A stretch of DNA of 64,000 nt from Priapulus caudatus (lineage: Eukaryota > Priapulida > Priapulimorpha > Priapulimorphida > Priapulidae): contig NW_014577341.1 of NCBI RefSeq assembly GCF_000485595.1, positions 33,240 to 97,239 on the forward strand. The letters run 5' to 3'. Positions 12,481 to 24,284 of this stretch are shown here, piece after piece (within the stretch, counting starts at the first letter, position 1; each line of letters starts with the position of its first letter). A program made the translations under genes and the position numbers. The notes under the pieces are model-generated. The model made no database searches, was not told the DNA's origin, and worked only from the letters and a program-made list of their open reading frames with translations.

Positions 12481-15400
12481 TGGATGTGCGAGCGTGCGTG
12501 CGCGCGTGTGTGTCCGTTCGTGCTCAGATATGTGTGAGGCACCACTGCACGCATTCGAGCACGAATATATAATAACAATATCCACATATATTCACGATTC
12601 TAGGGGCACCTGCATTTTCGCAAAATTCCCCCCAGACGTTCACTCTCGCTGACTTATATTTGCTCACAACAGCCACCAATCTTTCAATATCCACTGAGAA
12701 CGTGAATCTGTGTATGTATGCGCAGTACTTTGGGCTATATAAGAAAAAATATCCATGACGATAATTGCTCCTGAAAAGTATAGTGTATGGCAGCTAATAG
12801 TAGGGCATGGGCCAACAGTGATTATTGTAACGTTAACATTCGTTTGGCACTTCATGGAACATACTGATAATGAATCATCAATGTTTACCCCAAAAGTCTT
12901 GCTATATATAAAGAATAATATCAATAATATATAACATAATAATAATAAATATAATTATTATATAAGAATTTATTAAAATTTTTTTGCAAGCACGCAATGT
13001 AGAAAACAGATACCTCTTATATCTATTTCTATATTACAAAACATAAACAATAAACTGTTGGGTAATGGGAACTGCCGGCAGATGGCGCAGTATATCAAAA
13101 TAGTAAGTTAGTAACGAAAGTTGCGGTCGCGAGATAAGGTAAATAATATTCAGGTGTTATTTATGATCTCTGGTTCACTAACCTCTATGAAGTCATTGAA
13201 GATTTTCCTTATAAGCCCTGCAAACAGTTTTATGCGGCTATACAGTTCTTTTTAGGAATAATGGACATAGTATTGACATTTGCTTGGGATCAAGTTCGTC
13301 GACGTCAAACAGTGAGTGAGTGACACACTGACAGTGATACATACAGTCATTACACATACAATCACACTGACACAGTTGCACACCGAGTGCTGTTGAAATA
13401 CTGCCGATAGTACGTAAGCACGAATACATATACTAATAATGTTTAATATGCTCCAGTGGTGGAGAGGAAATAATAAGCATGCTAATTTAGTAATTAAGAG
13501 TGTCACCGTGAACACTCACAGAACACTACCCGACAGCTACATTACATAGCATACAAATCACTACTGACACTAGATACAATAATGTAACCCAAACACAGGA
13601 TAGGGTTACAACGCGAGCCTATCCTTTTCTGTGGAGGAACCCCTGAGTGAATCACTCTGGGCGGTTTGCTGGTGCGTTTTCAGAGACGACAACTTCCAAA
13701 CTGGGTTTATTCTAAACACGAAATTTTCTCCGCTATCCTGGGACTTACTATGTATCACAATACTCTGTATTAAACTATTATAACCGGTTACAAAATTTCG
13801 AAGTGACGAGCGGTGATATTTCTCTGCTTACCACTCAGTAAAAAGAGATAGAGTGTGGAAAACGTATACACGGAAAAATTGTCGAGAGCTGACAGTAGAG
13901 GTTCTCTGAGGAGATCTAGAGTCAGAAGAGATATTATTATTATTATTATTATTTCGAGCGCCATTTTGTTGACCTGTGACGTACAGATTCCCAATGCGCA
14001 TAGCGTTCGGCTAACTTCAACTCCAAGATTGAATGTATCATGGGATGCCTGCTGTCAGTGATGTCATGCGTGACGTCATGACGAAGTTAGCCGAACGCTA
14101 TGCGCATTGGGAATCTACGTCACAGGTCAACAAAATGACGCTCGAAATATCACTGCTCGTCACTTCGAAATGTTGTAACCGGTTATAATACTTTAATACA
14201 GAGTATTGTGATAGATAGTAAGTCCCAGGATAGCGGAGAAAGGTTCGTGATTAGAATAAACCCAGTTTGGAAGTGGTAGTCTGTGAAAACGCACCAGCCA
14301 ACCGCCCTGAGTGATTCACTCAGGGGTTCCTCCACAAAAAAGGATAGGCTTGCGTTGTAACCCTATCCTGTGTTTGGGTTACATTATTGTATCTAACAAA
14401 TCACTAGCTCTAGTAACTACCCTCGCGTACGGTTGCCGCTGGGCTATAGGATCAGCCATTACGGATGCGCGGGATCAACTTACTCGCGACGACTCGCGAC
14501 TATAAAACGTCTGTGGTAGGCAGGGCCTGACATTAATTTTTCAACCCAATTGTCCATTCGGGCAAGTTGGGTTGAATTTTCACTTTCCCGAATGTCAATC
14601 TCACTTGCCCGAAACTTGCGTGTGTGCCTGTGCATGTGCGTGCCTGTGTGTGCCTGCGGGCGTGCCTACGTAGACCCGTAGGATTATAGAACGGTAATCC
14701 ATGGAAAATCATAATGAAATTCACACATTTATTTTTGCGTGCCGGCACACTCGTGTGTCATTCCCGATTGTAGCTTTTTCCTCAATTCCAGGAAAGAGTT
14801 GCTGTCGCTCTCTCATAGTCCAGCAATGCCCACCCCCTACATTTTAGTAGTGATTAGTGCCGCTTTCTCAAAGTTCAAACCCCCTAAGCTTCCAGGGCCC
14901 TTACGCGGGCCCTGGACCCCGGCCGCAAGAGACTTCGCGCTTCGCACTCGTGGTTCACATATTATAAACAATTGATCCACCTCGCTCGTACAGACAGACA
15001 CTCCACTATTTGCCTACTGTTTCACGTGCGTATGTACTACAGCCCAATATGTATTCCCCACATGTAAGCTACCGTTTGACTTTATTTTTGCAACTAGTAT
15101 ATATGTGTTTATTGAAAAACTCACAAATAATAAACAGAATAACATACACAGGAGACTGACTGGACTTTTTACTGTTGGTGCATTTAGAATTTTTCACTTG
15201 CCCGATCGGGCAAGTTAGACCCACGTTGCACTTGCCCGAACATCCATTCCACTTGCCCCGGGCAATCGGGCAGTCCTTAATGTCAGGCCCTGGTAGGCAA
15301 TTAATGCCTCTTATCTGAAGTGAATATGTCTTAAGTTATATCCGCTACTAAAATTTAACCTCTAACTATCGTTGAAATGGTCTACTTGCGGTATTTCTTG

Positions 15401-18400
15401 TGAACGAACATTCGATTTGCGAACTTCAAACGGCCATTTTTGGCGGCGCTGCAGCAGCGCCAGTGAGCGGGAACTATGTATTTCTGCACGTGGAGGGGTG
15501 GGCGTGTTTGGGTTGGTTGTGTACAAAAACATTGTTGTTGTCAAGTAACAAATTAAGCGATCAAAAAAGATTGTAATATTAGTTTTGTCATGTGAAAGAT
15601 GAGCAAATTACTATTATTAATTTGTTACTTGACAACAACAATGTTTTTGTTCGTGATAGTTGGTGTATAGCATGATGTAGGAAAAGCCATCACTGTGCGA
15701 ATTGGAGGTCCCAGTCAAAGGTCAATGGGCACAGGGCAGATTTTAGACATTTTCTGAGGACAATGGTCTGACGGAGCGATTGAAAAACTTTTTTGTTTCA
15801 GCGTGACCTAGCATTTTTATGGCATTATTGAAAGGACCATGAAATCTATTTTCTGCTGACATGCGAAGAGTAGTGTCAATAACCTTTTGACCCTCCAAAA
15901 GGAGGGTTAAACATGGATTTGTGACTCGTCTTGTTAAAAGAATTTGACTGCCGGGTTTGCTAGTAGAATCTATACATGCCTGGATTAATGAGGCTACAAT
16001 GTCACAGTGAAATTTCAAAAAAGAGCTAAATTTGGTTTAAAGAAAGGTTTATGCTCCTTAAATCGTATAATTTCTATGGCATTCTGTACGTCAGTATGTT
16101 ACATGTAACGTATGCCACTGCCAGTGCATGTGTTGGTGGTACTGTTGTAGTTTTTGCCTGCGTTAATTGGTTACAGGTGGCAGCTCTCTATTGCAGCCTG
16201 TAGCTTGGTAGGTAAATGGATGAGTGCTTACCTATTCTGTCTTGCAAATAGTTGTTGCTACTACGTACGATGGAGCTTCCATCTTAATCTGAAGACACTT
16301 AACGTACGCGCCATCTCGTGGCAACTTTCATAACGATCCCCAACGAACATTCCTTTGAGAAGGTTCCTATACCATCCCTGTTGCATTCCACTGTTTCGGC
16401 GTGTATGTGAACACATTTGGGACTAACAGGGTTTTACTAGAATCCACCACTCCACACAGAGTCACCGCAGTAGACGTTAAGGATAGCGCTTGTCGGCTCC
16501 GCCGCACTTGTTTCACACAAGCTTTATGCTGAGAATTAATTTTGTGATTGCACATAACATGATAGCTAGCTTTAAATGAAAGTGTCAATTGACACTATAG
16601 CTCACCTTGGTGTGATATAAGAGGGAGATGATATTTAAAATTTGGTAAGTGTTTTCATTTAGGAATGAGGGACCGAAAATGTGATCAAATGTCCTTACTC
16701 CCCGTTTTATACTAATAGAAATTTATAGTTTTGTTTCAGGGTTAGAGTGTTATGGGAATGTTTTAATCTTATTAGAATGTTTCAGATCTGAAAGTCTAAA
16801 ATCTGGACGAGAGATGGCGCTAGCATAAATGATCGCCATTTTGGTTTTCCATTATCGTTGCAAATAAAAGCAAATAACCTATTCCAGTCAAATTACTGTA
16901 ACCGAAGATCTAAAAACACAATATTATACGTAGGTATGATTAGGTAGGTAGGTAGGTAAATTAACAAAAATCGAATGAATCTAGATGGCCATTTTCATTT
17001 TGCCAAAAAGTGGGCGTGGCTCGAGAAGTAGTCGGACTGGTGCTCCAAAATAGGACAGTTCAAATCGCTCCCATAGGAGTAACAACTGTATGCAATTTGA
17101 ACATGTGGGTCAAACGGTTCTCAAGTTATCGTTGACCGTAGCCAAATGTTGACGAATACGGACGATGTACGACAGACGACACCCATGGCAATAGCTCATC
17201 TGACGATGTCAATTGTGAGCTAAAAATGATAACACATGCACACAAGCCACACACCCAAAACTTGCCTCTTCGGGATAATGTATCCGGCAGAGAGAAGTTT
17301 CACGTCGATGAAGTATAGACCTTGGCAAGCTCTAAGAAGCACAAGCCCCGACTTCTGCTTTAATATTACATCATCGCCATCAGATAGCATTCGTTTTTGT
17401 TCGACTTATCTCGTCACTGCAGACACACAACGGTATTTTCATCTATGAAGGTTCTCACAAACTTCAGCGTCAAAAGCACCTGAAATGAATAATAAATTAG
17501 ATGCGTTCAATATGACATTATCCTTGACTTGAACCCATCATAGATGGGTGGGCTTATACGTTACTTCTTTGAGTAGTTAGCGAGGCTATATTTAGTTTTC
17601 ACTATGTTCAAAACTCACACCACTCTTGGCAAGTTGCAACACATGAAATTTTCACAGTTACTTACTTGTTCTCGTCCTAGTGCTTCTCAGCACACTCTTT
17701 CTCACACAATCTTGATAAGCCATCCAGGAGTTTGTCAGGTAACCGTTTTACTTTTCAGCTCAACTACAAGCGGTCTGTTTGGATAATCTTTGGAAATTGA
17801 AGCATAACCGTAACATCCTTAAACTTTGTCGCGCCTTGTAAAAAAAAAACACACCAACATTTCCACAAAAACTCACATGATAAACTTTACCAAGGGTATT
17901 ACTATTTAACGTCATATATATGTTACAAATTGAATAGTATTATTTTAAAATAATAAAACAGCTTACGTTTCTCTAAAGATGATAGTTACTTCTTTTTACT
18001 AGGATGCGGCATTCTCGCGTTATAGTTTTTAAGTATTTCAGCACCACAGCCATGTTATTTCAGTATGATGTGTGTCAGTAATGCTTGAAGAGTTAGACCT
18101 ACCGTTTTCGGACTCTGACGCATTGCCCTGAAACACATTGCTTCAAACTCACTTCCTTCCACTTTCTCTGTACACCGGTTGTGTTAACATCTTTCAGTTC
18201 TGGTGCATNNNNNNNNNNNNNNNNNNNNNNNNNAAATTGCATATCATCAGCTGAAATTAAAAATAATGTTTTCTTACAGATTGAGCAACTAATATTTTAT
18301 ATATGTTTATATTGAATATTAGCGCATAATTGGCCTTGTCCATTTTCAAGGAATGTTGGATACTAAAACGTTTACATACTGTTTAACAATCTCTGCGCTG

Positions 18401-21400
18401 ATGGACAAGGCTCAGCATTTTTTGATATACACAACTTTCTAGAATGACAACAAGACAAGTCAGGCGCAGTGGCGGCACCAGGATTTGTTAAAAGCTCGGG
18501 GGGGGGGCAAGCTGAGGGCCAAAGGAAAAGATGTTGGGCGGCAACAATGTTCGTCGATCGCGTAGCGCAAGAACTAATGGGTGGCGGTCAGTGGGCAAAG
18601 CCCCGCGAGCTCTTGAGTTTTTTTGCATTTTTTTTAAGTATTAAAAAATCAAAGTCCTCTGTATGCCTTAAAACAAGCAAATAAACATTACGGCTTGTAG
18701 GAGCACTTTCTGATCCGTTATACCAACTTCTTAATTTTTACTGTAGTGTGCTATGTGTCTTGTTAAATAAATGCTATCCACGGAAATTTGCCTGTTTGCC
18801 GCGCAAAATAAGAAGGGGAAAAACGTGGGCGCGAAATGAATAAAGAAAGCAAAACATTTCTCCGCCAAAATGCGAAGGTTGGGTAGCTCTGCCACTCAAT
18901 AGAATTCAAATTCATAGAACTATCGGTAAAAAGTCCAAAGTCCTCCACGTTGCGGAATATCCGCAAGAATCGCGCGAATGTGCACGTGTAATCGCCGGAA
19001 AACGCCAGTTTTGCCAGGAAAAAAGGAAAAAAAACCTCCAATAAAAATTGACAAAAAAACGAAATTTAATTAAATAAAACTTCTGAAAAAAAAGAATAAG
19101 AAGGAAAAATCAGCTTTAAATTCATCTTAATAAAGAATAATAAACTCACGATATTAAATATTTCACCATAATAACGCCATTGTAGATAGCGCCTATAATC
19201 GATCTTCCATCTGCATCATACAATCCGATTGCATCACCTGATCCGGAAAAATTCTATGACAATTCGCGCTACTGCAATGCCAGTTCAAATTTTCACACTT
19301 GAATAAACATTTACCGTCTAAGCTCAGCCACATCAATTTCTAAAATAATTAGCCCTCTTCCCGTTCCGTTCGCTCTCGATGTCAATTTTGGCATACTGCC
19401 AACGTACTACAAACCGAAACAGAACAGAAACTTATGTCATGTCCGCACAAGCCTCTGCCGCGGCCCGCCTCTAAAAATGCCGACACAGTATTCAATGCGG
19501 ACATTCGCGAGCCAGGTGCCCGCCTACAATGAGGCAAGTAAATAGTTAATAGTATGCCCTTAAAGTTTTTTTGAAAAGTAGCTTGCCAAATTTACAAAGC
19601 GCGAGAAAGCGGAATTTCTGATATTGTAAAGCTAGAAAATTTTTGGACTTGAGACTATAGGGTTAAACCCAAGATTGAAAGGCCCAACATTTTGCGGCCT
19701 ATGGAGTAAAATTAATATTGTTAATCAACATTTGAGTTGTCAAATGAGCAATCTGTATATCATGGCTAATTGTAGACTTATTTCAGATAACATTGGTTTT
19801 CAAATTGGACAATCCGTATCCACACAATGAAATTTTTACATGCTATTATGTGGATGTAAATGAAATCACATGAATGATGAAAATAAATATAGACAGGATA
19901 CTGAATCACAGGACAACCAAAATGGTGACAAATTTCCAACCTTTCATTTGATATCGATTGAGTAGATACAACACTATATCTCAAAAGTAAATCAAGGTAT
20001 ATAGCTATAAGCTATAGCATTAAAACTCTATAAGCTATAAGCTTCTCAAACGTTCAACATTAAGGCATGTCTGTAACTGTTATCGTATCGATACAAGTGG
20101 TAAATCTTACCAAAGATATGTATGATAACTGTTGATAAGCATGCAATACTAGTATATAGTATATTAATTACTACGCTTCTTGAATCTTAATCTTGCCTTA
20201 GAGGGATCGTAGACTCTAGGATTTTACTGCATACAACTTGTACTTACTGTAAACAACATCGTCTATACCTCAACGTATTTGTTACCAGAACCTAATTTAA
20301 TTGTTATAATTAATTAAACATCAACGCTCACGAAATTTGAACTGCGCGCCATGACACCCGCGACATGCCTGCCCACCCCGAAAAAGGTTGCGTATTTTTT
20401 ACAATGATTTTGGCACGTTTACTAGACCGAGGGCTAGATCACAAAGATGCAATTATATTTATACTAAATGCTATTTAATCCGAACGATATTCCATTTTAG
20501 GGCAAATTTATCCATATTATATACTGAAACTATATGTCGTTTTATAAGATTACTTACAATCCTTTTCCTTTTAAATTCAAATAACATAAGAAAACCCTCA
20601 GGTCTGTACGTCCTTGCTGAAAGGATTTTGCGGCAACTATTCAGATCGCTGATTTGAGTGTGCGCGGCCACGTCGTTGTAATCAAAACTGTAGTCGTTTA
20701 GCTTTTAAAAACATTTTAAAAAAATCATTTCTAATGTGTGATCTGAACCATGAAAATCTTTTTATGTAGCGTAATTTTCAACCTAAATTAACTGAAAATA
20801 ACCCTAGAACCTAGAGTAAACGATCCCTTTAAGCTGACGTAGATAGGATATTTGTTAGGCTTCGATACGATGGTTGTTATCATGAGCCTCAATACTATGC
20901 TTAGAATGCTTAGATTACAATAAATGTAACCAACAGAGTGCCACTCCTATGCTGGGTTACAATTAGTATGATTATTGTATCGTACATGCAATTTGTATCA
21001 TGTATGTACTGATTGTGATTTGTTAGATACAATAATGTAACCCAATACAGAGCAGGGTTACAACACAAGCCTATTTCTTGCTAGCAGGTTATAGGCTATT
21101 CTTGCAACTATGAACGCTATGCGCATTTGCGAATTCTGAACGCTTACAGGTCAACAGAAATGGCCGCTCGAAATATCGCGCTCGTTCACTTCGAAATTTT
21201 GTAACAGGTTATAATTAGTTTAATACAAGATATTGCTGCATAACATAGTAAGTCCGAGGATAGCAGGAAAGGTTCGTGTTAGAATAAACCAGTTTTGGCA
21301 AGTTGTAGTCTCGCAAAACGCATCATTAAAACCGCCCTGCAGATGCAATCACTCAGGGGCTCCTCCAAAGAAAAGTAATAGGCTGCGCGTTGTAAACCCT

Positions 21401-23605
21401 ACTCTTGTTGGCGCTTAATTATTGTATCTTAGTTGATTTGTTTAGCCGTCTAGTAACTATAGCCCGTGTACGGTTGCCGCTGGGCTATATGCATCAGCCA
21501 TTACGCAATGCTCGGCGACAACTTACTCAGCCAGTCAGCGCGGGAACTATGTATTTTGAGGGTGGGCAGGTTGTGTATGGTTGTGGCCTAGGTTGAGCCG
21601 TTTAGATTTGTGCCGCAATTCTGCATTTCCTCCCTATACCTTAAGTTAAGGAGTGAATGTTCCCCCTTCTTTTACACCTCTTGACCTTTGACCTTTGACC
21701 CCCAGCTTCGACATCCCAACTCGTTTTTACGATATTCGGCACATTGGGGGGGATCGTCAACCGTACGTCGAGCGGTTAAGATTTGTGCCCAACTGTTGAC
21801 AGACGGACGGACGGACGGACAATCATGCGATTCTACAAGCTGCATCTGACTATGTCAGATGAGCTAATAAAATAGATGCTTAATTGTATTGTCACCTTAT
21901 GAATATCTGTAAATGAGTAAACTTGGTGCAGATGTAATATGACATGTAAGATCATATATGTTTGAAATCTATAGGGTGGAATTAAGAGGCTCAAACTTTC
22001 CAAAGCTGTTCAATAGGATATTTATGGGAAATGCTATTGAGATTGCCCGACGCTGTGTGGAACCTCCAATCAAGAAAAGGCCGAAGTAAGTTTGGATTAT
22101 TGCTTTTTAAATCTATTGAACTAGTCCGTATACTATTTAAAAAAGTAAAATTGCAAACCTGAAGCGAAGCTACAAATACACTTGTTCTTCATGCATGATC
22201 AGTAGTACTTATAGATTGGTGTATTGCAATATAAAATGCATGTAATTTCAAGATCTTGAAATAGAGTGATGGTAGTCAGGCACTGAAATGGTTCTTAGAT
22301 AATGTTGATGGTGCTTTGCAGGGACCCTCCTTTTGTGCCTCAGAAGTCTCTGCTTCCTGTTACCAAGTATCTCATCAATGATTGTGTCAAATATTGTGCC
22401 ACGCAAGTTTGTGCTCTCTGCAAAAAAGCCTGCTTTCCAGATGATCCAAAGGTATGGGTGAGATTGATCGATTAGGTGGTTTTAATAATTTAGTACTTAC
22501 TCCATGGCATATGCTGCCTTTGTATCATTTTTGATGTGTCTATTCTGTTGAGCTCAAATTACCTACATCATCACAAATGCCGTGACATTGCTATAGACTA
22601 GAATAAGAATGAACGAATGAAGGGAAAGAATTTGCCTATTAGGCCTGTAGCCAGTTATAGAGATACGAGCTGATAGTGAGCAGAGTTTGGCAGCCACAGG
22701 AATATAGATTTATTGTGTTATGACTAGAAATTAAGAAGTGTTCGTGTGTAATAACACCGCTAGCCGCACTGCCAGCAGCTGCCACCCTGTTATTATTGTA
22801 TTCACTTTTAGTAAAAGCTAACAGGGTATTCTGACTTCTGAAGCTTTCTTGTTTGGTTTGATGAGGAAAATGCTTCGAAGTTCTGCTGGATATGGTGTTG
22901 AATCGTTACGTCAGGTGTTCTTGAAAATCAGCGAGACCATCTATCTGGTAGTAGGTCCAATAGAAAAATGGTTTGAAACATCATTTGTTTGATGTTACAC
23001 CAATTTGTTGCAGAACGTAGAGAAAGGGGAACTCGAATACAACTATGCCGAGAAAGTTTACTGTGGACATCTCTTTCACTATGGATGTATGGATGCCTAT
23101 ATGAAAATTCCTCCATTTCAAGGTAAATCATGTAAAGTGTGAGGGAGTGTTGCTGGGTGGAATGATACGTAAGTGGGTGGTGATTGCAGGAGGTGGAAAA
23201 AATGATTGCAGAAAAAAGTATGAGTATAGACGTGTGTGTGTGTGGGGGGGCAAGGTGACTGGAATAAGGGTGAGATGATAAATGTTAGAGACAGATAGAG
23301 TGGGAGGTTGAATGCATCAGGGAAGAAACGGAGACCTCAGGACGCCAAGATAGTAGATGCTGACCGATACGCTGTCATTTGTCTGAGTGAACCATCACTG
23401 TGGGAACCAACACAACAACCACGATGCTTAGTGCTGCTTTGGATTTGATACTTTAGGAGGGAAGCAATGTCCAAATGCTGACTGCAAGAAGCGCATCTAC
23501 CACAATAAGTGGCGAGCAACACCGGAAGTAGCTGAGGCAAGGTGGGCTCACGCGCAGGCGAAAGATCGAGAACTCGCAGAGGTCGTCGATTTTCTAGTTG
23601 ATTGA
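8209..23605 (+). CDS. RWD-domain / RING-H2 protein, probable E3 ubiquitin ligase (368 aa model)
   Basis: Eight segments join in phase: 8209-8318, 8338-8448, 8581-8749, 8934-9151, 21975-22085, 22322-22451, 23014-23122 and 23457-23605 (TGA). The first part has the RWD signature VCLQFPKDYPNRPLVVEL. A second similar unit, VKLSLPDTYPEEQVGVEL, is formed exactly across the 12.8-kb intron. The C-terminal third has CALC, then CGHLFHYGC, then CPNADC: C-x2-C, C-x-H-x2-H-x2-C and a relaxed C-x4-C, a RING-H2-like pattern. RWD plus RING suggests an E2-binding ubiquitin ligase; FANCL has a comparable double-RWD/RING layout, but the motifs do not match FANCL closely and I do not name an orthologue. The start at 8209 is the first in-frame ATG; an upstream coding exon ending in phase 1 cannot be excluded. 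The 8319-8337 break is either a 19-nt intron or a frameshift. Confidence 0.78.
9183..9797. mobile_element. Repeat with TAGCTCAC...GTGAGCTA ends
   Basis: The interval begins TAGCTCACATTGACATCGTC and ends GGTGAGCTA, giving short inverted termini. A (CCGT)n tract lies near the left end. It is copied with the rest of the inverted duplication at about 16.6-17.2 kb. Other repeats in the window (near 21872 and 27037) also end in GAGCTAA. It is non-coding; the class is uncertain. Confidence 0.55.
10036..12003 (+). CDS. 3' part of an unrecognised gene: large disordered exon plus terminal exon
   Basis: A 1039-nt open exon (10036-11074; acceptor TTTTTCGCAG, donor GTATAC) ends in phase 2. It joins exon 11898-12003 (acceptor GTTGCAG), which supplies 35 codons ending YFFYGYHSSAFRG-stop. 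The two give about 381 residues of the C-terminus; the 5' exon(s), ending in phase 1, were not found. Residues 10-60 (KALQEYMRKLYGTRLY onward) look helical or coiled. The middle is Asp/Asn/Pro/Thr-rich and probably disordered. The terminal block from FHAMYLDPIADL to AFRG is compact and probably the conserved part. I do not recognise the family. The gene lies inside the large intron of the RWD/RING gene on the same strand. The intron between the exons contains the repeat at 11178-11520. Confidence 0.6.
11178..11520. mobile_element. Short TIR repeat, family B, copy 1
   Basis: It begins TTAAATTGACTACGTCACG and ends GTGACGTAATCACTTTAA, an imperfect inverted terminus around TACGTCAC. Copies occur at 40436-41270 (interrupted by another element) and, inverted, at 60545-60880. 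Non-coding MITE-like element. This copy is uninterrupted and serves as the empty site for the insertion at 40449. Confidence 0.75.
12004..13572. other. Non-coding DNA with AT/GT microsatellite
   Basis: 12241-12272 is (TA)n; 12276-12530 is (GT)n with GTGC variants. The long frames there are low-complexity artefacts. From 12540 to 13572 I see nothing beyond AT-rich single-copy-looking sequence. Confidence 0.6.
13573..14393. mobile_element. Palindromic MITE, family A, copy 2
   Basis: An 821-bp foldback beginning GATACAATAATGTAACCC and ending GGGTTACATTATTGTATC, with TA on both sides. The right arm matches copy 1. The left arm has an extra stretch of about 140 bp (about 13821-13955) ending in an (ATT)n run. 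The centre carries TGACGTCATG words. Confidence 0.88.
14521..15292. mobile_element. hAT-like element with 16-bp perfect TIR
   Basis: CAGGGCCTGACATTAA at the left is the exact complement of TTAATGTCAGGCCCTG at 15277-15292. GTAGG flanks both ends as a 5-bp target-site duplication. Subterminal CTTGCCCGA words occur on both sides. The 772-bp interior has no transposase frame. It lies within sequence that is contiguous beside MITE copy 3 (21.43-21.60 kb). Confidence 0.82.
15523..15650. repeat. Perfect 32-bp inverted repeat
   Basis: The 32 bases at 15523-15554, starting ACAAAAACATTG, are perfectly complementary to 15619-15650, with a 64-base loop. This can form a long hairpin. It may be the ends of a tiny foldback element. 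Confidence 0.8.
15651..16473. repeat. Copy of dispersed repeat C (inverted), then unannotated DNA
   Basis: About 15700-15925 is the reverse complement of about 26465-26690, sharing the words TTGACCCTCC and GGAGGGTTAAAC, which can form a small hairpin, and the GACCTTTGAC-type tract. The remainder to 16473 shows no gene or repeat that I can identify. Confidence 0.6.
16474..18418 (-). pseudogene. Inverted, frameshifted copy of RWD-gene exons 1-4
   Basis: Reverse complement of 8035-9925. The four exon equivalents are recognisable (for example at 17330-17470 and 17650-17830), but single-base insertions and deletions break each frame, as in GTTATGC against GTATGC and an extra G in ACGGTTACC. A 25-N gap replaces part of exon 1. 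Either a decayed duplicate or an uncorrected alternative sequence placed by the assembler. Confidence 0.8.
18209..18233. other. Assembly gap (25 N)
   Basis: Twenty-five N bases. Both sides match adjoining parts of the left arm near 8210-8235, so the missing sequence is probably only a few bases. Confidence 0.99.
18419..20202. other. Intronic DNA with a hAT-like left end
   Basis: CAGTGGCGGCACCAGG at 18467 is a typical hAT left terminus followed by a G run, but no matching right end was found. The rest, up to 20202, is AT-rich with no reading frame of coding character and no repeat shared within the window. Confidence 0.4.
20203..20835. mobile_element. TIR element, family D, copy 1
   Basis: It begins GGGATCGTAGACTCTAGG and ends CCTAGAGTAAACGATCCC, imperfect inverted termini. 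TTA occurs on each side (CTTAGA left, TTTAAG right), suggesting a TA or TTA duplication. The whole unit matches 27127-27975 in reverse orientation. No transposase is visible. Confidence 0.72.
21026..21428. mobile_element. Palindromic MITE, family A, copy 3 (shortened)
   Basis: Starts GATACAATAATGTAACCC and ends ATTATTGTATC after TTA and before TTA. Only 403 bp remain, with much of one arm missing and many small insertions relative to copies 1 and 2. Its right flank (21429-21600) matches the right flank of copy 2, including TACGGTTGCCGCTGGGCTAT. Confidence 0.8.
21600..21872 (+). repeat. Dispersed repeat C, 3' part
   Basis: Matches 26750-27037 over CCTATACCTTAAGTTAAGG, TTGACCTTTGACC, CGTACGTCGAGCGGTTAAG, a (GACG)n tract and the end GAGCTAA. 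It ends about 100 bases before RWD exon 5. Confidence 0.75.
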
Positions 23606-23995
23606 CGACGGGTGGCATAAAGTAACACATCTGTCGTTTGTTTGTTGAAACCATCTCTATCTAAAATCATGAGGATGCAATTTAGGACATCTAGAGATCT
23701 GTTGTGATGTATATGAAAATAGAAAGTTTTTAATAATTTCCTTCAGGTCTGGCTTTACACTTTGTGATCGATTGATGGTCTAGGTTTTAATGGGAAATAA
23801 ACTATTAATCAAGGTAGACAATATTCAATAATAACTATACATTAATATCTTTGGTTATATGGTTTCTGTAAAGTAATATAATTTTAAATAAGTCAGACCA
23901 ATGAATTTCAATGTTTCATAAATTAGTACGTGTGTATTTATTCAAATATAGTGGTATTAGGAGTTCTCAGGTATACTGTACACACTGTTCATGTT
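23606..23995. other. RWD/RING gene 3' flank
   Basis: AT-rich DNA that should include the 3'UTR. AATAAA-like words (GAAATAAACT near 23800) are present. Nothing else is recognised. Confidence 0.4.
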
Positions 23996-24284
23996 ATCAA
24001 GAGCATATAAAGAAGGAGAGCGTACAACGGTAAAATGCTGAAACCATGTTGCAGTATTAGTCGAATTAGTAAACTTTCCCCGTGTTATTTTGACAATTCT
24101 TTGCAGTATTATTGATTAGCTGTCCTACCTTGTTCATATAAAATAAACCGCTTGTCCCTACGATGCTCCTACGCTGAGATATAACGTCAAAATAAAACGG
24201 GGAAAGTTTATTAATTCGACTAATACTGCAACATGGTTTCAGCATTTTACCGTTGTACACTCTCTTTCTTTATATGCTCTTGAT
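23996..24284. mobile_element. MITE with ~94-bp TIRs
   Basis: ATCAAGAGCATATAAAG at the left is mirrored by CTTTATATGCTCTTGAT at the right. Complementarity continues for about 94 bp per arm around a 100-bp centre. GTTAT is found next to both ends. The CAAGAG terminus is shared with the element at 37990-38528. Confidence 0.8.

Noticed and set aside
12133-12587. Long overlapping frames of Cys/Val or His/Thr repeats
   Set aside because: They are translations of (GT)n and (TA)n tracts on both strands, with no non-repetitive protein sequence.
17236-17448. Plus-strand frame at 17236-17448 as a gene
   Set aside because: It is the antisense of the inverted RWD exon-4 copy.
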